Shown here one piece after another: positions 28,470 to 36,245 of a stretch of 64,000 bases of DNA. The DNA is taken from positions 434,001 through 498,000 of the forward strand of contig NZ_JABMLK010000001.1 in assembly GCF_013394855.1 (NCBI RefSeq), read 5' to 3'. Source of the stretch: Limnobaculum xujianqingii (lineage in GTDB: Bacteria; Pseudomonadota; Gammaproteobacteria; Enterobacterales; Enterobacteriaceae). Every line of letters starts with the position of its first letter. Within the stretch, counting starts at the first letter, position 1. Below the pieces are notes generated by a model. That model made no database searches, was not told the DNA's origin, and saw only the letters and a list, made by a program, of their open reading frames with translations. A program made the position numbers and the translations under genes.

Positions 28470-28869
28470 ATGCCTGAGTCGAATGATGATTTTGTTGAGA
28501 ATACCAATGACAATGATCCAAAACTCATTAATGAATGAATTTATACTCTCAGCAGATGATGACGGCTTCATCCCATTAAAAGTATTTGCTCAAAAAGCAT
28601 TAAAGCGAAGTGCTAATGACATTAATACTTTCTTTGATCCTGAAAGCCGTTTTTATCAGCAATATCTACAAACCGTTATTCTTAACGTAAAACACAACGT
28701 TGTATTTACTCAACGCTATAAAAAAGATGGTTCTCCGGGAGCTCGTGTTTGTGAAGGTGGTGTACATAAAGACGATTTACTTATCTTTATTTTGCAAGCC
28801 CAAATAGCAATTGAGAATAATACAAAAAAGTTTGACGAAGTTTATAGAGACTATTATGAATTGAAATAA
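28470..28869 (+). CDS. unrecognised protein, possibly frameshifted near its start
   Basis: The main frame runs from ATG 28531 to 28869 (112 residues, MNEFILSADDDGFIPLKVFA...). I recognise no family; it is soluble, charged and ends EVYRDYYELK. A second frame from ATG 28470 encodes 22 residues (MPESNDDFVENTNDNDPKL...) ending at a TGA inside AATGAATGAATTT. Removing one TGAA unit there would join both frames into a single 133-residue protein (...KLINEFILSADDD...). So this is either a short overlapping ORF pair or one gene broken by a 4-base tandem duplication. No strong Shine-Dalgarno is seen for either start. Confidence 0.5.
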
Positions 28870-28892
28870 CCTTGCTGAAAGCAGGATTATTC

Positions 28893-28997
28893 ATGATTTT
28901 ATTTGACCCCAGCCGCTTTGATGACAAAACAGTAATTATCGATTGTTCGACAAATAGTAGATTTAATACCCTTGTTTCTTGTGGTATCCCATTCTGA
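28893..28997 (+). CDS. candidate 34-residue ORF
   Basis: A small ORF MILFDPSRFDDKTVIIDC... with AGGA 7 bases before its ATG. The Shine-Dalgarno lies in the 3' arm of a hairpin (AATAACCTTGC with GCAGGATTATT) that begins at the stop of the preceding gene. No family is recognised; it may be chance or a remnant. Confidence 0.2.
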   Translation: MILFDPSRFDDKTVIIDCSTNSRFNTLVSCGIPF

Positions 28998-29608
28998 GTC
29001 TGTAGCATGTGGTAAACGCTCAATAATAGCAGGTGTGAAAAATATTAGGCGTTAGCCAAATTTTTTACTCATTGCAACCTTGCAAAATTCAATAATCAAC
29101 TATTATGTATATATAAAGCCTAAGGAATTACAAATAGAATCAACCCGACAAGGTGATAAGCGGCAGTGCGGTAAGAAGATTGTTCAACCCCAGAGAGAGG
29201 TGGTCCAAAATATCTTCGATAGCCATAATTGGCAAGTCAGCACGCAACTTAGAGATACGTGGCAAAGCTGGCGGGAAGTTTGAAAAAAATGTGCGTATCG
29301 ATAACATTAATATATTAACAGAGCCTTGCATTCGTGAGGCTTTTTTATTTCTCCCGGTGATTTTTGATTTCTACTGTAACTCGGGCATAACGCGCTTAAT
29401 TTCTCTTTTTGCTATATCAAATTTTGTCAGAATATACTTATCGATTGATCTTTGAATTTATCAATTAATAAGTATTGTTTAGCAATCTATTATTTTTAAT
29501 TAATTGTTAATTATAAGTTATTTTTTCATTCATAACATAGTATACTCCGCCGGCAGTTATTTTTGTAATTTGATTATGGTTTACGCCATAAAGCTGGAGT
29601 TTTCCCCT
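28998..29608. other. gene-poor region upstream of tsuA
   Basis: About 610 bases without a supportable gene. Several ORFs of 60-100 codons occur on both strands (29080-29283 plus, 29140-29331 minus, 29153-29455 plus) but overlap one another and lack good start signals or recognisable motifs; they may be remnants. A small terminator-like hairpin lies at 29322-29346. The region is AT-rich, especially 29440-29560. Confidence 0.5.
29322..29346 (+). terminator. terminator-like hairpin in gene-poor region
   Basis: AGCCT (29322-29326) pairs with AGGCT (29337-29341), with extra CA/TG pairs around a TTCG loop, and TTTTT follows. It suggests that a transcript, perhaps an old gene or small RNA, ends here on the plus strand. 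Confidence 0.5.
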
Positions 29609-30643
29609 ATGACAGGTCTGTTTTTGGGTCTTCTTCTCGGTTTTGTCATGCAACGTGGACGTTTTTGCATGGCAGGAGGGTTACGGGACCTCTATTTGTT
29701 TCGTGATAGTCGAATGACTATTGCTATGCTAATCATCATTACTCTTCAAAGCATCGGTCTGTTTATTCTTATCGACTTAGGTTGGGCGAAATTACCTTCG
29801 GGGGATTTTCGTTGGCTGGCAACTCTGGTCGGAGGGTTGATGTTTGGTATCGGAATGGGATTGGCAAGTTCTTGTTCTACAGGAGCTTATTATCGAGCTG
29901 CTGAAGGGCTGGTAGGAAGTATGATTGCCGTGTTTGGTTTTGTTATATCCAGTTGGTTTATTCGACAGCCGGATGGAAAACAGATCTTTGCGCCCATTAA
30001 TGCTCCTTCTCTACCTGATGCGTCGCTTACTCAAACATTCAATATCTCTCCCTGGATTGCGGTTTTGGTTTTAACTATAACTACGCTTTTCTTGGTATAT
30101 CGTCATCTGAATAAAAAATCGTTTCCAATTCCCCAACCTCAACCCAGAAAGCAGGGGATATCTCATTTGCTTTTTGAAGCCAGATGGCATCCTTTCGTTA
30201 CCGCTACCATTATTGGCATTATTGCTTTATTAGCATGGCCATCCAGTTTGCTATCAGGGCGAGTTGGAGGGCTTGGTATCAGCGGGCCCAGTGCTCAACT
30301 ATTTTCTTTAGTCACTGAAGGTAAAACGGGATTCTTTGGTTGGGCAGGGTACTTACTGATTGGAATATTTGTTGGTGCTCTTATTGCTGCCTGGGGAAGT
30401 CAGGAACTCAGAGTTCGTTCTCCTGGTTGGAAGGCATTAATCAAAAGCTTATTCGGTGGCTTATTAATGGGGGTTGGTAGCGGATTAGCTGGCGGTTGTA
30501 TGTTGGGGAACACGGTAGTTAATACTGCATGGTTCTCATGGCAAGGATGGCTGTTTATTCCCTGCATATTAGTCGGTAGTTGGTTGGTAAGTTATTTCAC
30601 CATTATCATTCCTAATCAATTAATTAAGAAAAGCGAGGCATAA
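29609..30643 (+). CDS. tsuA: thiosulfate transporter TsuA (YeeE/YedE family)
   Basis: A polytopic inner-membrane protein of about 344 residues, aligning with E. coli YeeE/TsuA: GFVMQRGRFCMAGGLRD, GIGMGLASSCSTGAYYRAAEGL, ISHLLFEARWHPFVTA and GSGLAGGCMLGNTVVNTA. The three conserved membrane Cys (in R-F-C-M, S-C-S-T-G and G-G-C-M-L-G) correspond to the residues that relay thiosulfate. ATG 29609 is chosen because GGAG lies 10 bases upstream and the length fits; in-frame codons upstream lack a ribosome site. It is followed 3 bases later by tsuB. Confidence 0.93.
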   Translation: MTGLFLGLLLGFVMQRGRFCMAGGLRDLYLFRDSRMTIAMLIIITLQSIGLFILIDLGWAKLPSGDFRWLATLVGGLMFGIGMGLASSCSTGAYYRAAEGLVGSMIAVFGFVISSWFIRQPDGKQIFAPINAPSLPDASLTQTFNISPWIAVLVLTITTLFLVYRHLNKKSFPIPQPQPRKQGISHLLFEARWHPFVTATIIGIIALLAWPSSLLSGRVGGLGISGPSAQLFSLVTEGKTGFFGWAGYLLIGIFVGALIAAWGSQELRVRSPGWKALIKSLFGGLLMGVGSGLAGGCMLGNTVVNTAWFSWQGWLFIPCILVGSWLVSYFTIIIPNQLIKKSEA

Positions 30644-30646
30644 CAC

Positions 30647-30874
30647 ATGAAAACAATCGTACTGGATACTACAGGTAAGCTTTGTCCATTCCCGTTAATT
30701 GAAGCTAAAAAGCAAATTGCAGAACTTAACGCTGGTGATACCTTAGTTATTGAATATGACTGTGCGCAGGCAACTGAAAATTTACCTCGCTGGGCGGTTG
30801 AAGACGGTCATGAAGTGACTAGTTTTAAACAAACCGGTGATGCTCAATGGCAAATAAGTATTCAAAAAGGTTGA
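30647..30874 (+). CDS. tsuB: TusA-like sulfur carrier TsuB (YeeD)
   Basis: A 75-residue protein of the TusA/SirA fold with the sulfur-carrying Cys in CPFPLIEAKK (C13) and close agreement with E. coli YeeD (VIEYDCAQATENLPRWAVEDGHEV). TsuB works with TsuA to take up thiosulfate as a sulfur source. The 3-base spacing from tsuA indicates one operon. Confidence 0.94.
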   Translation: MKTIVLDTTGKLCPFPLIEAKKQIAELNAGDTLVIEYDCAQATENLPRWAVEDGHEVTSFKQTGDAQWQISIQKG

Positions 30875-30892
30875 TACGATCTATTTTTGATT

Positions 30893-30917
30893 AACCCTCT
30901 TCGGAGGGTTTTTTTAT
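30893..30917 (+). terminator. rho-independent terminator after tsuB
   Basis: AACCCTC-TTCG-GAGGGTT, a 7-base stem with a TTCG tetraloop, is followed by a run of T. Confidence 0.93.
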
Positions 30918-31025
30918 TGGTTTGAAATTTCTGGTGATACACCGTATCTGATAGTTATTTTCTGTTTATAAAGTTAAACACAATTGTATAGAATGAGGCG
31001 TTAAATTAACTAAAAGGAGTTTAGT

Positions 31026-31400
31026 ATGCGTCGAATTCTTGTTGCCTTAACGGTAATGGTATCAGCCAATGCATTAGCTGCAGGCTGTGCAACACCGCGT
31101 AATGCCTTTGATCAGGTTTATTGTAGTAGTACGGTATTTTCTCAGTTAGATCGTGATTTAAACCAGCAGTATTCTCGTGTAGTGAAGCTAGTCAGTGCAG
31201 AACAAAAGGCTATTTTGAAGAAGAGCCAGCTAAATTGGATCAAGCAACGGGATGATAACTGTAGCGAAGAGAAAAACAGCGGGTATTTTGTCAATTTAAC
31301 CTGTGCTAACAATATGATGAATGAACGAATTGCTTTCCTTAAAGAACGCGAGCATGAATGTAGCAGCACCGGTTGTGTGTCATCTAAACTAGCCGAATAA
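31026..31400 (+). CDS. LprI/DUF1311-family secreted protein
   Basis: A 124-residue protein with a signal peptide (MRRILVALTVMVSANALAAG) and a DUF1311-like domain: C-A-T-P-R-N-A-F-D-Q-V-Y-C-S, then LDRDLNQQYSRVVKLVSAEQKAILKKSQLNWIKQRDDNC. Six cysteines in the mature part suggest disulfides in the periplasm. Relatives in mycobacteria (LprI) inhibit lysozyme, but most enterobacterial members are uncharacterised. AAGGAG precedes the ATG. Monocistronic. Confidence 0.8.
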   Translation: MRRILVALTVMVSANALAAGCATPRNAFDQVYCSSTVFSQLDRDLNQQYSRVVKLVSAEQKAILKKSQLNWIKQRDDNCSEEKNSGYFVNLTCANNMMNERIAFLKEREHECSSTGCVSSKLAE

Positions 31401-31418
31401 GCCATTTGTTATTTAAGG

Positions 31419-31440
31419 CCTCGCAATGCGAGGTTTTTTT
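31419..31440 (+). terminator. rho-independent terminator after LprI-like gene
   Basis: CCTCGC-AAT-GCGAGG is followed by seven T. Confidence 0.92.
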
Positions 31441-31469
31441 ATGATCGATGCTTAAAACCGTAGTTAACA

Positions 31470-31495
31470 AAAAAGCGCCGATAATGGCGCTTTTT
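31470..31495. terminator. bidirectional-type terminator after dsbB
   Basis: A 10-base stem AAAAAGCGCC/GGCGCTTTTT with a GATAAT loop lies 25 bases beyond the dsbB stop; on the minus strand it ends in a U-run. Confidence 0.88.
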
Positions 31496-31520
31496 GAACA
31501 TTGATCTTCTGATTTATATA

Positions 31521-32060
31521 TCAGAGTGGATTGTTATAGAAAAAACGTCTCTTTGGTTTAACAAACTGAGCAATAATAACCAAAGCAACAATAACTAAAT
31601 TAATAGCGAAAATAATCAATAACCATTGTGGCATTTCTAATGAAAGGAATGACCACTGTTTTTCACTGCAATCACCGTTAGCTACAAATAACGCTGGTAA
31701 CCATTTATCCAGCGGTAGCCAGGTTGGAAAGTTAACAAAAATATCACAGGTGTTTGCCGGGGAAGGGTAAAGCTGAATCATGGTGTGTTTCCATGTCAAC
31801 AATAGGCCTTCGATAGTGCTGTATAGCCATACAATGATAGCCAGAAAACGTATCAGCGTAGAGGAAGGTGCCAACATACCAATCAAGGCTGCGCCTAAAA
31901 TACCAAACAGAGCGCAACGTTCGTAAATGCAGAGCACACAAGGTCTCAGTAACATTACGTGTTGGAAATAGAGGGCAATTAACTCAAGTACAATAACAAT
32001 CAGAGCCAGAAGAAACCAGGCACCTCTTCCTTTAGAACAGCTATTTAAATAACATAACAT
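31521..32060 (-). CDS. dsbB: disulfide bond formation protein DsbB
   Basis: A 179-residue inner-membrane quinone reductase with four helices that reoxidises DsbA. The two redox pairs are present: C41-x-x-C44 ([10 protein letters not shown]) and C105/C131 in the second periplasmic loop. The quinone-contact Arg in I-Y-E-R-C is present. It aligns throughout with E. coli DsbB. In E. coli nhaB lies between dsbB and fadR; here they are adjacent and divergent, with a 300-base gap in which I see no gene. Confidence 0.96.
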   Translation of the reverse strand: MLCYLNSCSKGRGAWFLLALIVIVLELIALYFQHVMLLRPCVLCIYERCALFGILGAALIGMLAPSSTLIRFLAIIVWLYSTIEGLLLTWKHTMIQLYPSPANTCDIFVNFPTWLPLDKWLPALFVANGDCSEKQWSFLSLEMPQWLLIIFAINLVIVALVIIAQFVKPKRRFFYNNPL

Positions 32061-32360
32061 GATTAATTCACTTTAATATGTATGAGCGATCGCCGATAGC
32101 GGTAGTTTAAACTAGTTTTATTTCTATGCCATCTTTCAAATGACATTATGGTTAAGATTTTCTTTGTAAGCCAAGGATTTTTTCCTGCATGGCTGATTTA
32201 GAATGAATAAGTAATTTTTTACACTGAAATTAGCCTGTTTTTGTAATCTAAACCACAGTTTACTCTATTTGATATTTTGAGATGCTATATCCGGCTATGG
32301 CCTTCTGGTATGATGCAACAAATCGTTTTAATTTTTGTACCTTAATGGAATAGCACTTTT

Positions 32361-33077
32361 ATGGTGATCAAAGCGCAGAGTCCGGCAGGATTTGCGGAAG
32401 AGTATTTAATTGAGAGCATTTGGAACAACAGGTTTCCCCCTGGTACCATTCTGCCCGCAGAACGTGAACTCTCCGAACTTATTGGCGTAACTCGTACCAC
32501 ATTGCGTGAGGTATTGCAGCGTTTAGCCCGAGATGGCTGGCTGACAATTCAGCACGGTAAGCCAACTAAAGTAAATAACTTCTGGGAAACTTCCAGCTTG
32601 AGTCTGCTGGAAACGCTGGTACGTTTAGATCACGATAGCGTTCCTCAGTTAATTGATAACCTTCTGGCCGTCAGAACCAATATCGCTGCTATCTTTATTC
32701 GGGCTGCGGTTCGTCAAAATCCGGAAAAGGCGCTGGAAGTTTTAGCTCAGGATAATGGTTTTGAAGAGCGTCCGGAGCTATTTACCGAGTTGGATTATAA
32801 TATTTTCCGCGGTTTAGCATTTGCCTCAGGTAATCCGATCTATGGTCTGATTCTTAACGGTATCAAAGGGCTATATATCCGCGTTGGTCGCTATTATTTT
32901 TCTAATCCAGAAGCGCGCCAGTTAGCCCTGAACTTCTATCAACGTCTTTCTGACTTATGCCGCGACAGACTACACGATCAGGTGATGGAATGCGTACGCC
33001 AGTACGGTAAAGCCAGTGGTATTATCTGGCATAAGATGCAAAGCAACATGCCAAAGGATTTGGCTGAAGCAAATTAA
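32361..33077 (+). CDS. fadR: fatty acid metabolism regulator FadR
   Basis: A 238-residue GntR-family regulator that represses fad genes and activates fabA/fabB; binding of long-chain acyl-CoA releases it from DNA. The N-terminal winged helix contains [31 protein letters not shown] (~residues 30-62), and the C-terminal FCD domain binds the ligand. It aligns end to end with E. coli FadR. A terminator follows. Confidence 0.97.
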   Translation: MVIKAQSPAGFAEEYLIESIWNNRFPPGTILPAERELSELIGVTRTTLREVLQRLARDGWLTIQHGKPTKVNNFWETSSLSLLETLVRLDHDSVPQLIDNLLAVRTNIAAIFIRAAVRQNPEKALEVLAQDNGFEERPELFTELDYNIFRGLAFASGNPIYGLILNGIKGLYIRVGRYYFSNPEARQLALNFYQRLSDLCRDRLHDQVMECVRQYGKASGIIWHKMQSNMPKDLAEAN

Positions 33078-33098
33078 TCGGTATTCGAAAGATGTAAT

Positions 33099-33121
33099 AA
33101 GGGGCGCAATAAGCGCCCCTT
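33099..33121. terminator. terminator between fadR and yegS
   Basis: A 9-base stem AAGGGGCGC/GCGCCCCTT with an AATAA loop between convergent genes. Confidence 0.85.
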
Positions 33122-33131
33122 ATTATTGAGC

Positions 33132-34031
33132 TCAAATTAACAGAGGGCAATTTGAGGGGAGCTGGCATCGAATAGCAGCAGGTACCACTTCAATTTGAAA
33201 TTGATTGCCTTTTAATGGCTCTCCATCAAGATTAAGGATCATCTCATGGCTGGAAGTAAGGGTCAGACTATTTAAGGATTTCTCAATAATATGCTCACTG
33301 TCTTTGCCGTTGATTAAGCTGGAGAGCAGGGCAGGCAACGATTCATCTGCCATCAGAATAGCCAGTTGCAACTGTCCATCGTTAATTTTAGCATCAGGAC
33401 ACAGGGGATGACCGCCTCCAGCCTGCTTGCCATTACCGATGCCTATCACCAGTGCTTCCCCTGACCAGTGAAAGTTATCTGCTGTAATCGTGCAATTGTC
33501 GGGTTTTAACGTGTTAGCCTGAGTAATGCCGTGCAGCAGGTAAGAAAAACCACCTAATGCTGCCTTAAGTTTATCCGGTGTTTCAGTAGTGATTTTGGTA
33601 CCAAAACCGCCGGTAGCCATATTAATGAAATAGTGCTGCTGGTTTACCTTCACCATATCAATAGCAACCGGGTTACCGTTCAGGGCCAGAATTAAAGCCT
33701 GATAAGGTTGTTCCGGAATTTGACAGGCGGTAGCAAAATCGTTGGCGGTTCCTAGTGGTAAGATCCCCATTGCGGGTCTGGAATGACTGTTCAACTGTAC
33801 GATTGCTGCCGCAACCTCATTAATGGTTCCATCACCACCTCCGGCAATAACCAGTTCAGCGTGTTGTCGTTGCGCCTCGGTAACGTAACGACCAGCATCA
33901 CCGTATTCCCAGGTGACCCTGACTTCGAGTTGGTATCCTTGTTCCCTGAGTTTTTTTATCGCGTCCCGAACCTCGGGTGTATTGGCTCCTTTACCGTTTA
34001 AGATAATAAAAGCATTGGGTGATATAGCCAT
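33132..34031 (-). CDS. yegS: lipid kinase YegS
   Basis: A diacylglycerol-kinase-fold protein of about 299 residues with the nucleotide-binding VIAGGGDGTINEV and ILPLGTANDFA motifs and a C-terminal domain ending NCPLL, closely matching E. coli YegS (a phosphatidylglycerol kinase in vitro). I chose ATG 34031 because GGAGGT lies 3-8 bases upstream and the N-terminus (MAISPNAFIILNGK) matches the family; the frame stays open 18 codons further upstream. Confidence 0.94.
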   Translation of the reverse strand: MAISPNAFIILNGKGANTPEVRDAIKKLREQGYQLEVRVTWEYGDAGRYVTEAQRQHAELVIAGGGDGTINEVAAAIVQLNSHSRPAMGILPLGTANDFATACQIPEQPYQALILALNGNPVAIDMVKVNQQHYFINMATGGFGTKITTETPDKLKAALGGFSYLLHGITQANTLKPDNCTITADNFHWSGEALVIGIGNGKQAGGGHPLCPDAKINDGQLQLAILMADESLPALLSSLINGKDSEHIIEKSLNSLTLTSSHEMILNLDGEPLKGNQFQIEVVPAAIRCQLPSNCPLLI

Positions 34032-34160
34032 TACACCTCCTGAAAGTGAAAAATAAGAGAATATAAAAACAGTATAACGATTCAATTACGAGTGATAATA
34101 TTTTTACCAATTGTTTACATTAAAATAATTTGTTGCCTGATAAATATAAGGAAGAAAATC

Positions 34161-34505
34161 ATGATTGCGGTAATTTTTGAAGTGCAGATAAAACAGGGGC
34201 ATAAACAAGCTTATCTGGATTTGGCAGCAGAACTAAAACCTTTACTGGTAGAAATGGATGGTTTTATTTCTATTGAGCGTTTTGAAAGTCTGTCTGAACC
34301 GGGCAAGATTTTATCACTTTCATTTTGGCGTGATGAAGAAGCTGTTCTGCAGTGGCGGCAATTAGAATTGCATCGGCAGGCACAGGCTAAAGGCCGGGCG
34401 ATGATTTTTAATGATTATCGGCTCAAGATTGCCGGAATTATTCGCGATTATGGTATGACTGACAGGGAACAGGCACCCAATGATAGCCGCATTATGCATG
34501 GCTAA
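34161..34505 (+). CDS. ABM-domain (antibiotic biosynthesis monooxygenase-like) protein
   Basis: A 114-residue dimeric ferredoxin-like fold protein: MIAVIFEVQIKQGHKQAYLD, then GFISIERFESLSEPGKILSLSFWRDEEAVLQWR, a pattern typical of ABM/YgiN-like proteins (quinone oxidation, heme or small-molecule chemistry). The actual substrate is unknown. AAGGAAG lies 6 bases before ATG 34161. It stands alone between yegS (divergent) and the CyaR locus. Confidence 0.82.
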   Translation: MIAVIFEVQIKQGHKQAYLDLAAELKPLLVEMDGFISIERFESLSEPGKILSLSFWRDEEAVLQWRQLELHRQAQAKGRAMIFNDYRLKIAGIIRDYGMTDREQAPNDSRIMHG

Positions 34506-34545
34506 ATCAGTCGAAAAGAGAGACAAAAGAATTTTGAGAGACGCT

Positions 34546-34640
34546 AAAAAAAAGAAACCAGCCCAAGGGAGATTGGACTGGTAAGGAGGTGGTTTCTATT
34601 AAAGAGATAATAGGAACACAACTAGTTATTAATCTTTAGG
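34546..34640 (-). ncRNA. cyaR: CyaR small regulatory RNA
   Basis: Minus-strand sequence at about 34597-34552 matches the conserved part of E. coli CyaR: AAACCACCTCCTTA (the seed for ompX, luxS and nadE pairing) and a terminator stem with the same loop core (ATCTCCCTT), CCAGTCCAA/TTGGGCTGG, followed by a U-rich tail. It lies directly downstream of trhP (yegQ) on the same strand, its E. coli position. The 5' half is not conserved, so the 5' end (~34640) is estimated from the -10-like TACTAT at 34652-34647. In E. coli CyaR is Hfq-dependent and CRP-activated. Confidence 0.9.
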
Positions 34641-34706
34641 ACTGAGATAGTAGTCCTTTTATTTGCTAATAGATGTGATCCATTTCTAATAATTTGAATT
34701 AAAGCG

Positions 34707-34722
34707 TGTGATTTTTATCACC
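34707..34722. promoter_or_regulatory. CRP site upstream of cyaR
   Basis: TGTGA-TTTTTA-TCACC matches the CRP consensus TGTGA-N6-TCACA in nine of ten positions. It lies about 65-80 bases upstream of the estimated CyaR start, consistent with the known CRP-cAMP activation of cyaR, and falls just past the trhP stop codon. Confidence 0.75.
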
Positions 34723-34743
34723 GCCAGTGGAAAAAAATCATTT

Positions 34744-36108
34744 TTATGCACTATGCGGATTTCTGGTGTTGTTGTTTCCCGCTAAATTACGCATCAACAA
34801 AGCATATTCCAGATTAACATCATCCGGAACCGGCAAATAAACCACGTGCCCGTTACCCGGGGCTACTTCGGTAGGTTGGCCTTTGCTGGTTTCCATTGAT
34901 TCAATAGTGAAATGGATGTTGCCCTGAGGGGTCATCATCTCCACACTATCACCAACAGAAAATTTATTTTTTACATCAACAGCGGCTAAACTATTACGTC
35001 GTTCACCGGTAAACTCACCAACAAATTGCTGACTGTCAGAAATAGAGTAGCCGTAATCATAATTTTGATGCTCATCGTGTACATGGCGACGCAGGAAACC
35101 TTCGGTATATCCCCGATGGGCCAATGACTCCAGTGTTGTCATCAGCGACTCATCAAATGGTTTACCTGCAACTGCATCATCAATAGCCCGGCGATAAACC
35201 TGAGCAGTACGCGCGCAGTAGTAGAACGATTTGGTGCGACCTTCAATTTTTAATGAATGAACGCCTAACTGGGTTAAACGCTCAACATGTTGAACAGCAC
35301 GCAGATCTTTAGAGTTCATAATATAAGTGCCGTGTTCGTCTTCAAAGGCACTCATATACTCGCCCGGACGCAGTGCTTCTTCAATCATAAATACTTTATC
35401 GGTAGGGGCTCCGGCACCTAATGTAGGCTCAACGTTTTTTACCGGGATTGGCTCATGAATATGCACAATGTTACCTGTGTCATCTTCTTTGCCTTCTTCT
35501 ACTTTGTATTCCCAGCGACAAGCGTTAGTACAGGTACCCTGATTAGGATCGCGTTTATTTATATAGCCAGAGAGCAGACAACGGCCAGAGTAAGCCATGC
35601 ATAAAGCGCCATGCACAAAGGTTTCCAGTTCAATATCGGGTACCTGCTGGCGAATTTCTTCAATTTCTTCCAGCGACAGTTCGCGGGAAAGGATAACGCG
35701 GGTTAGCCCCATCTGTTTCCAGAATTTTACCGTCGCCCAGTTGACAGCGTTGGCCTGTACCGAAAGGTGAATATCAATATCAGGAAATGCTTCACGTACC
35801 ATCATAATCAGGCCAGGATCGGACATGATCAATGCATCTGGTCCCATTTCTACCACGGGGGCCAGATCGCGAATAAAGGTTTTTAGCTTGGAGTTATGAG
35901 GAGCGATATTAACCACCACATAAAACTTTTTGCCAAGGGCATGGGCTTCATTAATACCTAAAGCCAGATTCTGATGATTGAATTCGTTGTTACGTACCCG
36001 CAGGCTGTAACGAGGCTGACCGGCATAAACTGCATCTGCGCCATAAGCAAAGGCGTAACGCATATTTTTAAGCGTACCGGCCGGAGAAAGTAATTCCGGT
36101 TTAAACAT
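34744..36108 (-). CDS. trhP: tRNA hydroxylation protein TrhP (YegQ, U32 family)
   Basis: A 454-residue protein homologous to E. coli YegQ/TrhP, required with prephenate for 5-hydroxyuridine at tRNA position 34, the precursor of cmo5U. The U32 signature ETFVHGALCMAYSGRCLLSG and the four conserved cysteines (C170, C177, C193, C197) suited to an Fe-S cluster are present, plus a C-terminal PepU32-like extension. Its E. coli context, downstream of baeR with cyaR following, is kept. Confidence 0.94.
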   Translation of the reverse strand: MFKPELLSPAGTLKNMRYAFAYGADAVYAGQPRYSLRVRNNEFNHQNLALGINEAHALGKKFYVVVNIAPHNSKLKTFIRDLAPVVEMGPDALIMSDPGLIMMVREAFPDIDIHLSVQANAVNWATVKFWKQMGLTRVILSRELSLEEIEEIRQQVPDIELETFVHGALCMAYSGRCLLSGYINKRDPNQGTCTNACRWEYKVEEGKEDDTGNIVHIHEPIPVKNVEPTLGAGAPTDKVFMIEEALRPGEYMSAFEDEHGTYIMNSKDLRAVQHVERLTQLGVHSLKIEGRTKSFYYCARTAQVYRRAIDDAVAGKPFDESLMTTLESLAHRGYTEGFLRRHVHDEHQNYDYGYSISDSQQFVGEFTGERRNSLAAVDVKNKFSVGDSVEMMTPQGNIHFTIESMETSKGQPTEVAPGNGHVVYLPVPDDVNLEYALLMRNLAGNNNTRNPHSA

Positions 36109-36245
36109 GTTGTTGGTCTCTTAGTCTGATCACAAGTCAGAGCCGCACCCTAAGGGTACAGCTTTGGGAAAATCCCAGGGCCGGAATTGTAGACCTGGTT
36201 GAGGGGAATGGCAACGCAGGAATATCCACTTATACCGTTTGTTTA

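Noticed and set aside
29080..29455. ORFs of 60-100 codons in the gap before tsuA as real genes
   Set aside because: They overlap in several frames on both strands, lack ribosome sites and have no recognisable motif.
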